9,340 nucleotides of DNA from contig CALPPK020000022.1 of assembly GCA_943325435.2 (NCBI GenBank), positions 1-9,340 on the forward strand, read 5' to 3'. This document shows, piece after piece, positions 1 to 7,497 of this stretch. The DNA is from Bifidobacterium breve (GTDB lineage Bacteria; Actinomycetota; Acidimicrobiia; Acidimicrobiales; Ilumatobacteraceae). Position 1 is the stretch's first letter, and the number at the start of each line of letters is the position of its first letter. Below the pieces are notes generated by a model, which saw only the letters and a program-made list of their open reading frames with translations, was not told where the DNA came from and made no database searches. The position numbers and the translations under genes are program-made.

Positions 1-41
1 GCAACAATCATTGCGCCCACAACCGTGAGAATTCGAACCAT
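1..41 (-). CDS. 5' end of an unidentified protein with a hydrophobic N-terminus, cut by the window edge
   Basis: Reading leftward, an ATG at 41-39 shares its first base with the last base of the DUF5719 stop codon (TGATG arrangement). An AAGG Shine-Dalgarno-like stretch (CCTT on the plus strand, 50-53) lies about 8 nt upstream. Only 13 codons are visible, reading MVRILTVVGAMIV. One arginine followed by an uninterrupted hydrophobic run suggests a signal peptide or first membrane helix. The one-base overlap implies translational coupling with the DUF5719 and glycosyltransferase genes, so an envelope role is a fair inference. The family cannot be recognised from so few residues. The start itself is well supported by spacing and context. 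Confidence 0.5.
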   Translation of the reverse strand, partial: MVRILTVVGAMIV

Positions 42-1504
42 CACCGAGACCTTATGGGAAGCGCTCCCACTATTCCGAAACCGACCAATCCGTGACCTCG
101 AGTAGTGCGCCGTTGCACCGCTACAGGAACTGTCGCAGTAATTGTCACTTCACCATCTTTTACATCCGCGGGTACGTCAATACTGATTACCGATGCTGCG
201 CCCAGAACAACATCAACAAGTAGCGGTAATTCCACTTCTCCACCGGGACCACTCGCCGACACCGTAAAGGTTCCTTCAACGCCAGTTGTGTTTACAACCG
301 ACAAGGCATTTCGCGCACCGTTCAATAGTCCACTTGGAATTCGCCATTTCTGAGAAACTAAGCCACCAGGAATTCCGTTTGTGATTGCGGTAAATGAACT
401 TCCACCGACCCGTTGACTTAGTACATGTTCCACAACCACCGGCACATCGTTTACAGCCGACACCAGCATCGCATGGTCGCCTTTTGGCAAGTCTGCAATG
501 GCATCGGTATTGATAGCAACTATTCCGCCAGCGGGAACATCAATTGCAGTTGATGGTGCTGCAGCTTTGGAGGTTTGGTCAACGCCGAGTCCATTGGTGA
601 TCCCTGGCCCAAAGAAAGAAACATTCACTTGTGCTGGAGAATCTGACGGATTAAACACCATCAGTAATTCAGACACCATTGATCCCGTGCGACCAGACGT
701 AAACCACCAGTCACGCAACGCCATTGGTGTGCCGACAGTGGTGGAGTATCCGAGTCGACCTGCACCCAAATAATGCTGAATACGTGATGCGATTATCTGG
801 CCCGTAGAAGCCACAACTTCAACTGCTAGCCGGGCTTCGTTTTGAGCACCAGCCTCGACAAGAGAAATACTGCGCGATGAACGAGCGTTAAGAATGATTC
901 CTTGCAATGAGGCAGGAGTTCTACGACCGCTCGTTGTTGTATACGAGACATTCACTACTGCAGTTTCAGGATACGGATTTGTCAGCACCAATCGCTGTGT
1001 TGAACCTTCTGCAGTAAACCCATCTGCGAAATACCATGTGCTCGAGGTTTGTGAAACACATTGAGACGTTACGTCGCCAGCAGCATAAATTAGTTCTTGC
1101 TCGACTGAACCAATTGATCCGATTATTTCTACGACTGGAACAACAATTCCAACTGTTCTCCCTCGCAGAACATCAACTTCTTTCCGAGAACGCGCGGGCA
1201 CAGTGATCGTTTCCGCGTCAGATGGCGAATCACTAAAGAAGTTCAGTGTGGCTGTTATGTCGGCATCACTGGGATTAACGACAACAATAGAAGCACTGCT
1301 GATCCCGTCGCCCGCCGCTGCACCTGGGCAAAACCACGATGTACTTATTCGAGTTCCGTCAGATGCTTGTGGGAAACCGGCAAATTCAACAATGGCAGAT
1401 GACGCACCCACAGATTCTTTTCCTGAATGACGATCCACAATTACAACGACCGCACTTACTGCGGCAAGAAGAACAAAGGCAACGGCCCGACGTAACAACT
1501 TCAC
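41..1504 (-). CDS. DUF5719-family secreted or membrane-anchored protein with four tandem modules
   Basis: A 487-residue protein. The N-terminus (two Arg, then a hydrophobic stretch at residues 7-23) is a signal peptide or single membrane anchor, so the rest should lie outside the membrane. The body shows four related modules. Each opens with Trp-(aromatic or Arg)-x-x-Gly at W57, W157, W267 and W387, and each has an Asn-Pro or Asn-Thr about 18-20 residues later (N77, N176, N285, N405). Each is beta-rich and Ser/Thr/Val-rich, as in DUF5719 proteins of Actinobacteria. Only two cysteines are seen, C59 and C149, which could pair. No catalytic motif is evident. Start: GTG at 1504-1502 overlaps the upstream glycosyltransferase stop by 4 nt (GTGA), with GAGG 7 nt before it. 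Its coupling to that enzyme suggests a structural or partner role in envelope glycan assembly. The biochemical function is unknown. Confidence 0.8.
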   Translation of the reverse strand: MKLLRRAVAFVLLAAVSAVVVIVDRHSGKESVGASSAIVEFAGFPQASDGTRISTSWFCPGAAAGDGISSASIVVVNPSDADITATLNFFSDSPSDAETITVPARSRKEVDVLRGRTVGIVVPVVEIIGSIGSVEQELIYAAGDVTSQCVSQTSSTWYFADGFTAEGSTQRLVLTNPYPETAVVNVSYTTTSGRRTPASLQGIILNARSSRSISLVEAGAQNEARLAVEVVASTGQIIASRIQHYLGAGRLGYSTTVGTPMALRDWWFTSGRTGSMVSELLMVFNPSDSPAQVNVSFFGPGITNGLGVDQTSKAAAPSTAIDVPAGGIVAINTDAIADLPKGDHAMLVSAVNDVPVVVEHVLSQRVGGSSFTAITNGIPGGLVSQKWRIPSGLLNGARNALSVVNTTGVEGTFTVSASGPGGEVELPLLVDVVLGAASVISIDVPADVKDGEVTITATVPVAVQRRTTRGHGLVGFGIVGALPIRSR

Positions 1505-4500
1505 TGCGAATCCTCGCTCACAAATCTCATGACCGGAGCATCGACAATTGCTGGCGTCGAAGAATTCTTACGAGAACGTCGACGTGGGCGCACCAATGCA
1601 AAGAAGGCAACAACACACCATGCAGCAAATTGAAGCAGCACAGAAATTGAGTGAATAAGACTCGACTCAAAGCCCAATCGAATACGTCCTGCACTTGCAA
1701 TGTCGTAAGCATTGGTCAAACCAAAAGCTGGACGTGCCTCTATTTTGTTGCCATCCAAAGTGAGCTTCCAATGAGTACTAAATGGAACCGCAAGATGAAG
1801 AGTGCCTGGCTTCACATCAGCTTCAATTGCACCTTCAGGTCGCGTCTGAGTTGGCAGCGGTGTGGCACCCGAGATATCTGTGGCGATCATTGAGGTCGCA
1901 CCAGCAAGTTGACTGCTCGCGGCACCTGAGGCCGTCAACATTGAACGCACGGGCACCCATGAGGCATTTTCGAAGATCACAAGATCCGGAGAAGCATAAA
2001 GACGACGTAGGTCAAGTTGTCGTGACAACGAGTCAACTAATCCACGCGGTGCCGTAATTGGGTCACGACGCGTCGATTGACCTCCGTCGATGATTGGCAC
2101 AACAATGAACCGAACAGATAGCGGTGCAAGCAATCGCCCCGCGCGCGCTGTTTGGCCACGCACAATTCCGTACAAAGCTGCAACCGCGTTGTCGCGCGCG
2201 CGTGTTGGTGGGGTTTCCCATAGTTCTTCCAATGTGGGTGCTCCACCATTCACAACCGAATATGAAATACCCCAACCAAAATTCAAGGGAGCACCAGGCA
2301 ATACACGGGTGTCACCAATGAACATGGTGCGATACTCCCCTGACGATTGCGCATCAGGTAACTGCGTCAAGAGTTGTGGAAGCGCTAGTGATGGCTGACT
2401 CCAACTTCCATTTAAGGCGTTAATCGAAACCGGCACGAGACCAATTGCAAAAGCAAGCGCAACAACCGCACTGATTGGTTGACGCCAACCGAACCGCGCC
2501 CGTCGCAAATCAACAACGAGTGCTGCGCCCATAGCGCCTGCACAAATTGCAATTCCAAAGGCCACGGGAACTAACAAGATTGCTGGTTCGGGAAGATGTA
2601 CTGGCAGCAGGGCTGAATCATCAAGAATGGCGACAGCTAGGCCGAATGCAACAAGGCTTGCACCTCGCAACACCCATCCAGACCGGACCCCGTGCACTAG
2701 CAACACGGCCCCGACAACAACGGCGTACAACGTGATGGTGACAGATGACAATACGAAGCCACCAACTTGGAACGTTGCCAAGCCGATCAGACCGATATTG
2801 CGACCAGACTCAACCGGTGCTCCGGTAATTGCTTCCCACCAACCAGAACGAATATATGTTCCGGCCCACGGAAGATTGAGAACCACACCAGACACAACAA
2901 CTGCAGAAGTAACAATCACCCAACGTGCAGCCCATTTCAATTTCGTGCCATGCACGACACTGACCACAGTAAAAATAAGTGCGACTAGAGGAATAATCAG
3001 GACGACTGAAGGCTCGAACGCAATAACTGTCCCCATCAGCAGCACCAGACTTGCGAACCATTTGCGCCACAACGCAGCAGGAGCGACCGCCATTAATTCT
3101 TCTGACAACTCTTCATCAATGTCTGCGTGACCGACCAACATGCGCAACAAATGGACCATCCAGGGCAATGTTGCGTACATCAGTAGTGCACCCCATCGAC
3201 CAGATGAAATCGCCGCATATGGTAAAGGAACTGCAGCGTAAGCAGCAGTGGCTGCGATGCGCGCTGCACGTGTACCGAGAACCGATGCAAAACGCCATAC
3301 GCCAAGCCAGCCCGAAACAGGCAATAACACGACAAGAAGCGTGTGCAGAAGCCCCATATTTCCAAAAGTGCTCAGCGCACTTGTAGCGAGAATTGCAAAC
3401 CCTGTTGGGGCGGCAGAAACTTGGCCGAAACCAGCCGCCCACCAACCCGACGCGTACGAACGAATCAATTCGCCCATGGATGCAGTGACAGGCGCCATTT
3501 GCCCTACCGCAACAACACCGTTCAACAACAGTTGTCGCGAACCTACAAAAAAGATTGCGGCGAGCATGCCCCACAAAACGTATGCACTGCGTGGAGTTGC
3601 TTCTCGTGATTTACCAGCTGATTGTGCCTGGGCTTGACCCGCTTGAGCGGCGCGACGACGCAAGAAATTTGCGAGGTAGGCATTACCCGGTAATTGCAAT
3701 GCACGTACTTCAACACCAGAAACCGCACGGTGAGCAGACATGGCGTCACGACGTTCACGAATTTCAACAACGCCAAATGGCAACAGCAGCAATGCGCGCA
3801 TTTCATCTATTGCCCGGCGCACACGGCCAGTCGCCATCAGCAAAAAGAACCGCGACAGAGTAAAAACCCCCATTTGTACAACGGTGGTTAGCAACTGTTG
3901 TGCCGACGTTAGAGAAGCAACTGTTCTGACTCGAACTATTTCGTTCTCAAGGAAACGATCTGCACCATCGGCATTATTTACTGATTGAGAAGAGTTCTCA
4001 CGGTGACGACCAACAGCGCTCGGCACCACCATTACTCGCGCAGCCGTGGCATGCAATCGCCAACTCAAATCCAGATCAGCACCGGCACCTGGAAGATCAG
4101 GATTGAATCCGTTAATGGTTGCAAAGAGATCTGCGCGAACCATGATGCACGCAGACGAAACAATGAACACGTCTTGCACTGCATCGTGTTGTTCCTGATC
4201 TAGCTCACCATCATCTGCAATGGGCAAACTATTTCCGAATCGGTCAACAGCTATGCCGACACTTTGAATCATGCGCGGATCGTCCCAGTACACAAGCTTT
4301 GGTCCGACAGCGCCAGCATTTGATCTGTACAGCTCTTCAACAAGACGGCTGATTGCATCAGGCGCAAGCGCTACGTCATCGTGGAGGAAACAAAACAACC
4401 CACTATTGCCATCAACCAGATTGAGGACCGAGTTACATGCTGCCCCGAACCCTGGGTTTCCGCCGAGGAACCGCACCACAGCGGCGGGCAAATTTGTGGC

Positions 4501-4689
4501 GACCACGTCGAGAATCTCACGCGAGATGGGGTCATCTTCCACCCCCGTGACCAACACCAGGCTCTGTAGGGCGTTGTAATTCTGACCAGCAAGGCCCTGA
4601 AGGGACTCTGCTAGCCATTCGCCCCTCTCGTGTACGACCATGACGGCCACGACTGGGGGTAAGGAAGAAACAACCTGAGGCTCTGTCAC
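1501..4689 (-). CDS. Large bifunctional-looking GT2 glycosyltransferase fused to a polytopic membrane region with a C-terminal extracytoplasmic domain
   Basis: A 1062-residue protein. Residues about 11-240 are a GT-A (GT2) domain: an Asp-Asp metal/nucleotide-sugar motif in LHDDV (D104-D105), a second acidic motif DLDLSWR (D205, D207), and a GRHRE stretch with H229. This domain should act on the cytoplasmic side with an NDP-sugar donor. A hydrophobic segment (270-285) and an Ala/Gln/Arg-rich linker (345-368) lead into many membrane helices from about 370 to 757. A large, mainly extracytoplasmic part follows (760-1010), including an LVIFEN stretch near 903 and a WKLTLDG stretch near 974 that recall the C-terminal parts of GT-C/YfhO-like proteins. 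One last helix (1015-1033) and a basic tail close the protein. Start: GTG at 4689; no good Shine-Dalgarno is seen. Similar giant proteins sit beside DUF5719 genes in other Actinobacteria. Likely transfers sugars to a lipid-linked or envelope glycan; donor and acceptor are unknown. Confidence 0.85.
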   Translation of the reverse strand: MTEPQVVSSLPPVVAVMVVHERGEWLAESLQGLAGQNYNALQSLVLVTGVEDDPISREILDVVATNLPAAVVRFLGGNPGFGAACNSVLNLVDGNSGLFCFLHDDVALAPDAISRLVEELYRSNAGAVGPKLVYWDDPRMIQSVGIAVDRFGNSLPIADDGELDQEQHDAVQDVFIVSSACIMVRADLFATINGFNPDLPGAGADLDLSWRLHATAARVMVVPSAVGRHRENSSQSVNNADGADRFLENEIVRVRTVASLTSAQQLLTTVVQMGVFTLSRFFLLMATGRVRRAIDEMRALLLLPFGVVEIRERRDAMSAHRAVSGVEVRALQLPGNAYLANFLRRRAAQAGQAQAQSAGKSREATPRSAYVLWGMLAAIFFVGSRQLLLNGVVAVGQMAPVTASMGELIRSYASGWWAAGFGQVSAAPTGFAILATSALSTFGNMGLLHTLLVVLLPVSGWLGVWRFASVLGTRAARIAATAAYAAVPLPYAAISSGRWGALLMYATLPWMVHLLRMLVGHADIDEELSEELMAVAPAALWRKWFASLVLLMGTVIAFEPSVVLIIPLVALIFTVVSVVHGTKLKWAARWVIVTSAVVVSGVVLNLPWAGTYIRSGWWEAITGAPVESGRNIGLIGLATFQVGGFVLSSVTITLYAVVVGAVLLVHGVRSGWVLRGASLVAFGLAVAILDDSALLPVHLPEPAILLVPVAFGIAICAGAMGAALVVDLRRARFGWRQPISAVVALAFAIGLVPVSINALNGSWSQPSLALPQLLTQLPDAQSSGEYRTMFIGDTRVLPGAPLNFGWGISYSVVNGGAPTLEELWETPPTRARDNAVAALYGIVRGQTARAGRLLAPLSVRFIVVPIIDGGQSTRRDPITAPRGLVDSLSRQLDLRRLYASPDLVIFENASWVPVRSMLTASGAASSQLAGATSMIATDISGATPLPTQTRPEGAIEADVKPGTLHLAVPFSTHWKLTLDGNKIEARPAFGLTNAYDIASAGRIRLGFESSLIHSISVLLQFAAWCVVAFFALVRPRRRSRKNSSTPAIVDAPVMRFVSEDSQ

Positions 4690-4816
4690 GCCGTAGCGAG
4701 GCTAGTGGCACCAGTGCTAACCCCATGGGCAGCAGGGTCTTGGCCCCCGATTTCCTAGCACCAGCAGTGTTTGCTCAATGCTTGCAAAAGTAAGCACTTG
4801 TGGGTACTCTTGAAGC
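4690..4816. promoter_or_regulatory. Divergent intergenic region between the glycosyltransferase operon and the 99-residue protein gene
   Basis: These 127 bp are the longest non-coding stretch in the window and must hold the promoters for both directions. The rightward promoter is well formed and listed separately. For the leftward operon I see no convincing -35/-10 pair. A TAGCCT-like hexamer (minus strand, 4704-4699) lies 9 nt before the GTG, with no recognisable -35 partner. No small open frame with a credible start was found here, and no whiB-like gene lies in the gap. Confidence 0.5.
4782..4816 (+). promoter_or_regulatory. Sigma-A-type promoter, probably giving a leaderless mRNA for the 99-residue protein
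   Basis: TTGCAA at 4782-4787 (-35) is separated by exactly 17 bp from TACTCT at 4805-4810 (-10). The ATG at 4817 falls 6 nt after the -10, where transcription would be expected to start. No Shine-Dalgarno with usable spacing precedes the ATG. A short inverted repeat, TGCTT (4779-4783) and AAGCA (4792-4796), spans the -35 and the early spacer and could be an operator. Seen: hexamers and spacing. Inferred: leaderless initiation. Confidence 0.55.
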
Positions 4817-5116
4817 ATGAACAAAATTTCGTTCCCCCACATCACTCTTCCGAATATCACCATTCCTGGAATCAACCATCTTCCAAAAGTGGACTTGTCA
4901 AAGATCTCTCTTCCTTCATTGCACTCAATTGATCTCACCGCAATTGACCTCTCTCGTCTGAACCCATCAGCAGTTCTTCAGAACCCTGTGGTGAAGCAAG
5001 CAACCGAAATTGGCTACACCGCTGTCGGATTCGCAGTTCTCGGTTTCCAGAAGCTTCAAGTGCGCCGCGTTGAGTTGTTCGACGCTATGAAGGCTCGCAA
5101 CAACACCGCTCAATAG
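4817..5116 (+). CDS. Small protein of unknown function with a five-residue N-terminal repeat and a hydrophobic/basic C-terminal helix
   Basis: A 99-residue protein I do not recognise. Residues 4-47 form about nine consecutive units of pattern (Ile/Val)-x-(Leu/Ile/Phe)-(Pro/Ser/Thr)-x: ISFPH, ITLPN, ITIPG, then a six-residue unit, VDLSK, ISLPS, a three-residue break (35-37), IDLTA and IDLSR. The later units approach the pentapeptide-repeat consensus (hydrophobic-Asp/Asn-Leu-Ser/Thr-x), and the earlier ones replace it with Leu-Pro. Residues about 58-90 look helical: a hydrophobic core at 67-77 (YTAVGFAVLGF) followed by KLQVRRVE, suggesting peripheral membrane or lipid association, or self-assembly. 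There is no signal peptide, so it is probably cytoplasmic. Start: the ATG sits 6 nt after a good -10, with no Shine-Dalgarno. It lies 53 bp before the flippase gene on the same strand. It is judged a real gene because of the promoter, the structured sequence and the lack of any better frame. Confidence 0.75.
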   Translation: MNKISFPHITLPNITIPGINHLPKVDLSKISLPSLHSIDLTAIDLSRLNPSAVLQNPVVKQATEIGYTAVGFAVLGFQKLQVRRVELFDAMKARNNTAQ

Positions 5117-5156
5117 GGATTCACTACGCCATAGGGCGCACCACTGTCACTGCAAC

Positions 5157-5169
5157 TAACCTTCATCCC
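5157..5169 (+). promoter_or_regulatory. Possible -10 element for leaderless transcription of the flippase gene
   Basis: TAACCT (5157-5162) is followed by 7 nt and then the GTG start at 5170. No Shine-Dalgarno precedes the GTG. No good -35 is found 16-18 bp upstream, where the sequence is GC-rich around 5133-5139, so this is a weak call. The gene may instead be read through from the upstream small-protein gene. Confidence 0.25.
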
Positions 5170-6495
5170 GTGTCAGATGGCGAAACAACAGAGAAGACTT
5201 CTCGTATTCCGTTGCCTGAAGGAACCGTCCCAGTAGGCATTGGTTTATTTGTTTCGGGCTTTACGTCGTACGCGTTCTTCAAAATTGGCCAGCTTGCGCT
5301 TGGCAAAGAAGACTTCAAACCAATCGTCGCGTTGTGGTTCACAACGTTTGCTTTGGTACCAGGGTTTTTCATGCCTGTGGAACAAGAACTTGGTCGCGCA
5401 ATTGCTCATCGTCGCGCACTAGGCAAGGGTGGCCGTCCCGTCGTGCAGCGCATGTTGCCTTTGACAATCGGGCTCGCAACAATTCTCATAGTTGCCATTG
5501 CATTCTCATCTTCGTGGCTCACCTCTGACATGTTCGACGGACATTGGGTAGTCACTCTCTCGCTTGTCCTGACAATTTGTTTTTATGCACCGATGCACAT
5601 GGCTCGCGGTATCGCCTCCGGATCAGGTCGATTCGCTGCGTATGGCACCGTGATGGCAGTTGATGGTCTAGTTCGCATCACTGCCTGTGTATTGCTATGG
5701 CAATTCGGAGTAACAAGCGTTGGGGCTTATGCACTTGCCGTTGCTGTCTCACCGATCATCGCTGCTGGTGTTGTCTTTGTGCGCGGAGAAACGAAAACTG
5801 ATGATGGACCGCCAGCCACGTACGCAGAAATTACACCGAACCTTGGTTGGTTGTTGTTAGGAACCATCATGGCTGCGGCGCTAGTAAATGCAGGCCCGCT
5901 TGGTGTTGATTTCCTAGCCAATGCCAGCGATGCCGAAAAGGTAACTGCGTTCGGAAACGGAGTGCTGCTATCTCGCGTTCCTCTGTTCTTGTTTCAAGCA
6001 GTACAGGCTGCACTTTTGCCACGACTCGCGCGTCTTGCAGCTAAAGGCGACCTTGCCGAATTCCGTGAAGGATTTTCCCTACTTCTTAAAGTAGTTACCG
6101 CAGTTGCCGTACTTGGCACCGTCGGTTCATTCCTTCTTGGGCCACCAATTCTTACGATGGTGTATGAAGGCGGACTTGATCGGCGCACACTCACCTTGCT
6201 GGCGCTTGCGAGCGGCATGTACATGCTTGCCTTGGCAGTGTCACAAGGCGTCATTGCATTGCAAGGCCATAAATTCGTTGCAGCCGGCTGGCTATCAGCC
6301 ATGATTGGCTTTCTTGTTGTTACAACAGTTGCGTCTGATGACTTGTTCTTGCGCGTCGAACTTGGCCTTGTGGCCGGTTCAACGGTTGCACTTGCGGTGT
6401 TTTCTTATGCGTTTCGAGCACGTATGAATGCCGGTGCAATACCTGATGCCGAATCAATGATTGACGGCGTGCTTGATTACCCCCTAGAGGGTTAA
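5170..6495 (+). CDS. Wzx/MATE-like oligosaccharide flippase (polysaccharide transporter family)
   Basis: A 441-residue integral membrane protein with about 12 predicted helices (near 19-40, 50-69, 95-114, 125-143, 153-177, 182-204, 225-245, 258-283, 302-328, 340-364, 368-387 and 392-415) and a short polar N-terminus. The pattern of paired six-helix halves, the conserved EQELGRA stretch after helix 2 (71-77) and the PRLARLA motif after helix 8 (284-290) fit the MOP superfamily lipid-linked oligosaccharide flippases of Actinobacteria. It would move a polyprenyl-linked glycan across the cytoplasmic membrane. It is shorter than typical MurJ (about 500 residues or more), so lipid II flipping is less likely. 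The start is GTG at 5170, as no other in-frame start fits. It stops 3 bp short of the convergent gmd stop. Substrate unknown; the glycosyltransferase and gmd around it suggest a deoxysugar-containing glycan. Confidence 0.78.
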   Translation: MSDGETTEKTSRIPLPEGTVPVGIGLFVSGFTSYAFFKIGQLALGKEDFKPIVALWFTTFALVPGFFMPVEQELGRAIAHRRALGKGGRPVVQRMLPLTIGLATILIVAIAFSSSWLTSDMFDGHWVVTLSLVLTICFYAPMHMARGIASGSGRFAAYGTVMAVDGLVRITACVLLWQFGVTSVGAYALAVAVSPIIAAGVVFVRGETKTDDGPPATYAEITPNLGWLLLGTIMAAALVNAGPLGVDFLANASDAEKVTAFGNGVLLSRVPLFLFQAVQAALLPRLARLAAKGDLAEFREGFSLLLKVVTAVAVLGTVGSFLLGPPILTMVYEGGLDRRTLTLLALASGMYMLALAVSQGVIALQGHKFVAAGWLSAMIGFLVVTTVASDDLFLRVELGLVAGSTVALAVFSYAFRARMNAGAIPDAESMIDGVLDYPLEG

Positions 6496-6498
6496 CAC

Positions 6499-7485
6499 TT
6501 AACTGCGTAGACGAGCGGTTTCGATTTCCAGATCGTTCTTCACCATCATCTTGACGAGTGACGGGAAATCAACTTCCGGAATCCAGCCCAGCTTGTCGCG
6601 TGTTTTGGTTGGATCACCAATGAGCAAGTCAACTTCAGCCGGACGGAAGAAACGTGGATCTTGTCTCACGTAATTGTGCCAATCATCGAGACCAACTTCT
6701 TCAAAAGCCAATGTAAGGAACTCTTCGATTGAATGCGTCTCACCAGTAGCAACGACATAGTCATCTGGTTCTGGTTGTTGCAGCATCATCCACATTGCAC
6801 GCACATAGTCACCTGCGTATCCCCAGTCACGTTTTGCATCAAGGTTTCCCATGACCAATTCTTTTTCAACACCCAATTTGATACGAGCTGCAGTGTTTGA
6901 AATTTTGCGTGTTACAAACTCGAGTCCGCGACGAGGACCTTCATGGTTGAACAAGATTCCTGAGCAGGCATAGATGCCATAGCTTTCGCGGTAATTAATG
7001 GTGATGTCATGGCCGAACACCTTTGCGCAACCATATGGCGAACGTGGGTGGAACGGTGTGAGTTCGGTTTGTGGCACTTCACGGACTTTGCCGAACATTT
7101 CTGAAGACGACGCCTGATAAAAACGAATCTTGTTGTTCTGAGTGCCTCCCACCATGCGAATTGCTTCAAGCATGCGCAAGACGCCAAGACCTGTGATGTT
7201 CGATGTGAGCTCAGCTTGCCCAAATGAGATAGCAACGAACGAGATAGCACCGAGGTTGTACACCTCGTCTGGCTGCACGTATTCGAGAGCATTTACAAGG
7301 CTGGTGAGGTCAGCCAAGTCGCCAGGAACCAGTTCGACATATGGGAACTCGTCGCGGATCTGAAGGGCGCGAGGGTTGTTTTGGCCCTTCAACATGCCAA
7401 AGACTTGGTAGCCCTTCGAATGGAGAAATTCAGCTAAGTGCTGGCCGTCTTGGCCGGTGATACCGGTGATAAATGCGCGGGGCAT
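6499..7485 (-). CDS. gmd: GDP-mannose 4,6-dehydratase
   Basis: Converts GDP-D-mannose to GDP-4-keto-6-deoxy-D-mannose, the precursor of GDP-linked fucose, rhamnose, 6-deoxytalose and perosamine. It is an extended SDR enzyme of 328 residues from the chosen start. The N-terminal Rossmann motif TGITGQDG (7-14) is characteristic of GMD. The active site is visible: S117 in place of the usual Thr of the Ser-Thr-Ser-Glu motif, E119, Y141 and K145. The spacing matches the E. coli T132/E134/Y156/K160 set. The NYRESYG and NHEGPRRG motifs (154-160, 170-177) are also family hallmarks. Start: the frame opens at a GTG at 7530, but that would add 15 residues before the Rossmann strand. The ATG at 7485 has a GAGGT Shine-Dalgarno (plus-strand ACCTC, 7492-7496) 6 nt before it and fits family N-termini. 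No GDP-4-keto-6-deoxymannose reductase is visible beside it. Confidence 0.93.
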   Translation of the reverse strand: MPRAFITGITGQDGQHLAEFLHSKGYQVFGMLKGQNNPRALQIRDEFPYVELVPGDLADLTSLVNALEYVQPDEVYNLGAISFVAISFGQAELTSNITGLGVLRMLEAIRMVGGTQNNKIRFYQASSSEMFGKVREVPQTELTPFHPRSPYGCAKVFGHDITINYRESYGIYACSGILFNHEGPRRGLEFVTRKISNTAARIKLGVEKELVMGNLDAKRDWGYAGDYVRAMWMMLQQPEPDDYVVATGETHSIEEFLTLAFEEVGLDDWHNYVRQDPRFFRPAEVDLLIGDPTKTRDKLGWIPEVDFPSLVKMMVKNDLEIETARLRS

Positions 7486-7497
7486 AACTGGACCTCG
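7486..7497 (-). promoter_or_regulatory. Shine-Dalgarno that decides the gmd start
   Basis: On the minus strand ACGAGGT lies just upstream of the ATG at 7485, with its core complementary to the anti-SD. This supports the shorter protein over the GTG at 7530. It also shows that this genome uses leadered mRNAs alongside apparently leaderless ones. Confidence 0.6.

Noticed and set aside
2627..3130. A 167-codon open frame on the plus strand opposite the glycosyltransferase gene
   Set aside because: It lies wholly antisense to the membrane region of a clear protein, has a Thr/Asn/Arg-rich composition typical of a shadow frame, and no credible ribosome site or domain.
3116..3574. A 152-codon minus-strand frame rich in Cys, Arg and His
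   Set aside because: It is an out-of-frame reading of the same glycosyltransferase gene. The high Cys content comes from the frame shift and does not form a regular metal-binding pattern.
4690..4816. A whiB-like or other small gene in the divergent region
   Set aside because: No open frame with a plausible start and no clustered cysteines were found. The stretch reads as non-coding.
5127..5138. CGCC-ATAG-GGCG hairpin between the small-protein gene and the flippase, as a terminator
   Set aside because: The stem has only 4 bp and no T run follows, so it is too weak to call.
6481..6503. Bidirectional terminator at the flippase/gmd junction
   Set aside because: The ACCC/GGGT and GTTAA/TTAAC inverted repeats are 4-5 bp, and the second follows from two facing TAA stops. 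No GC-rich stem with a T tract is present.
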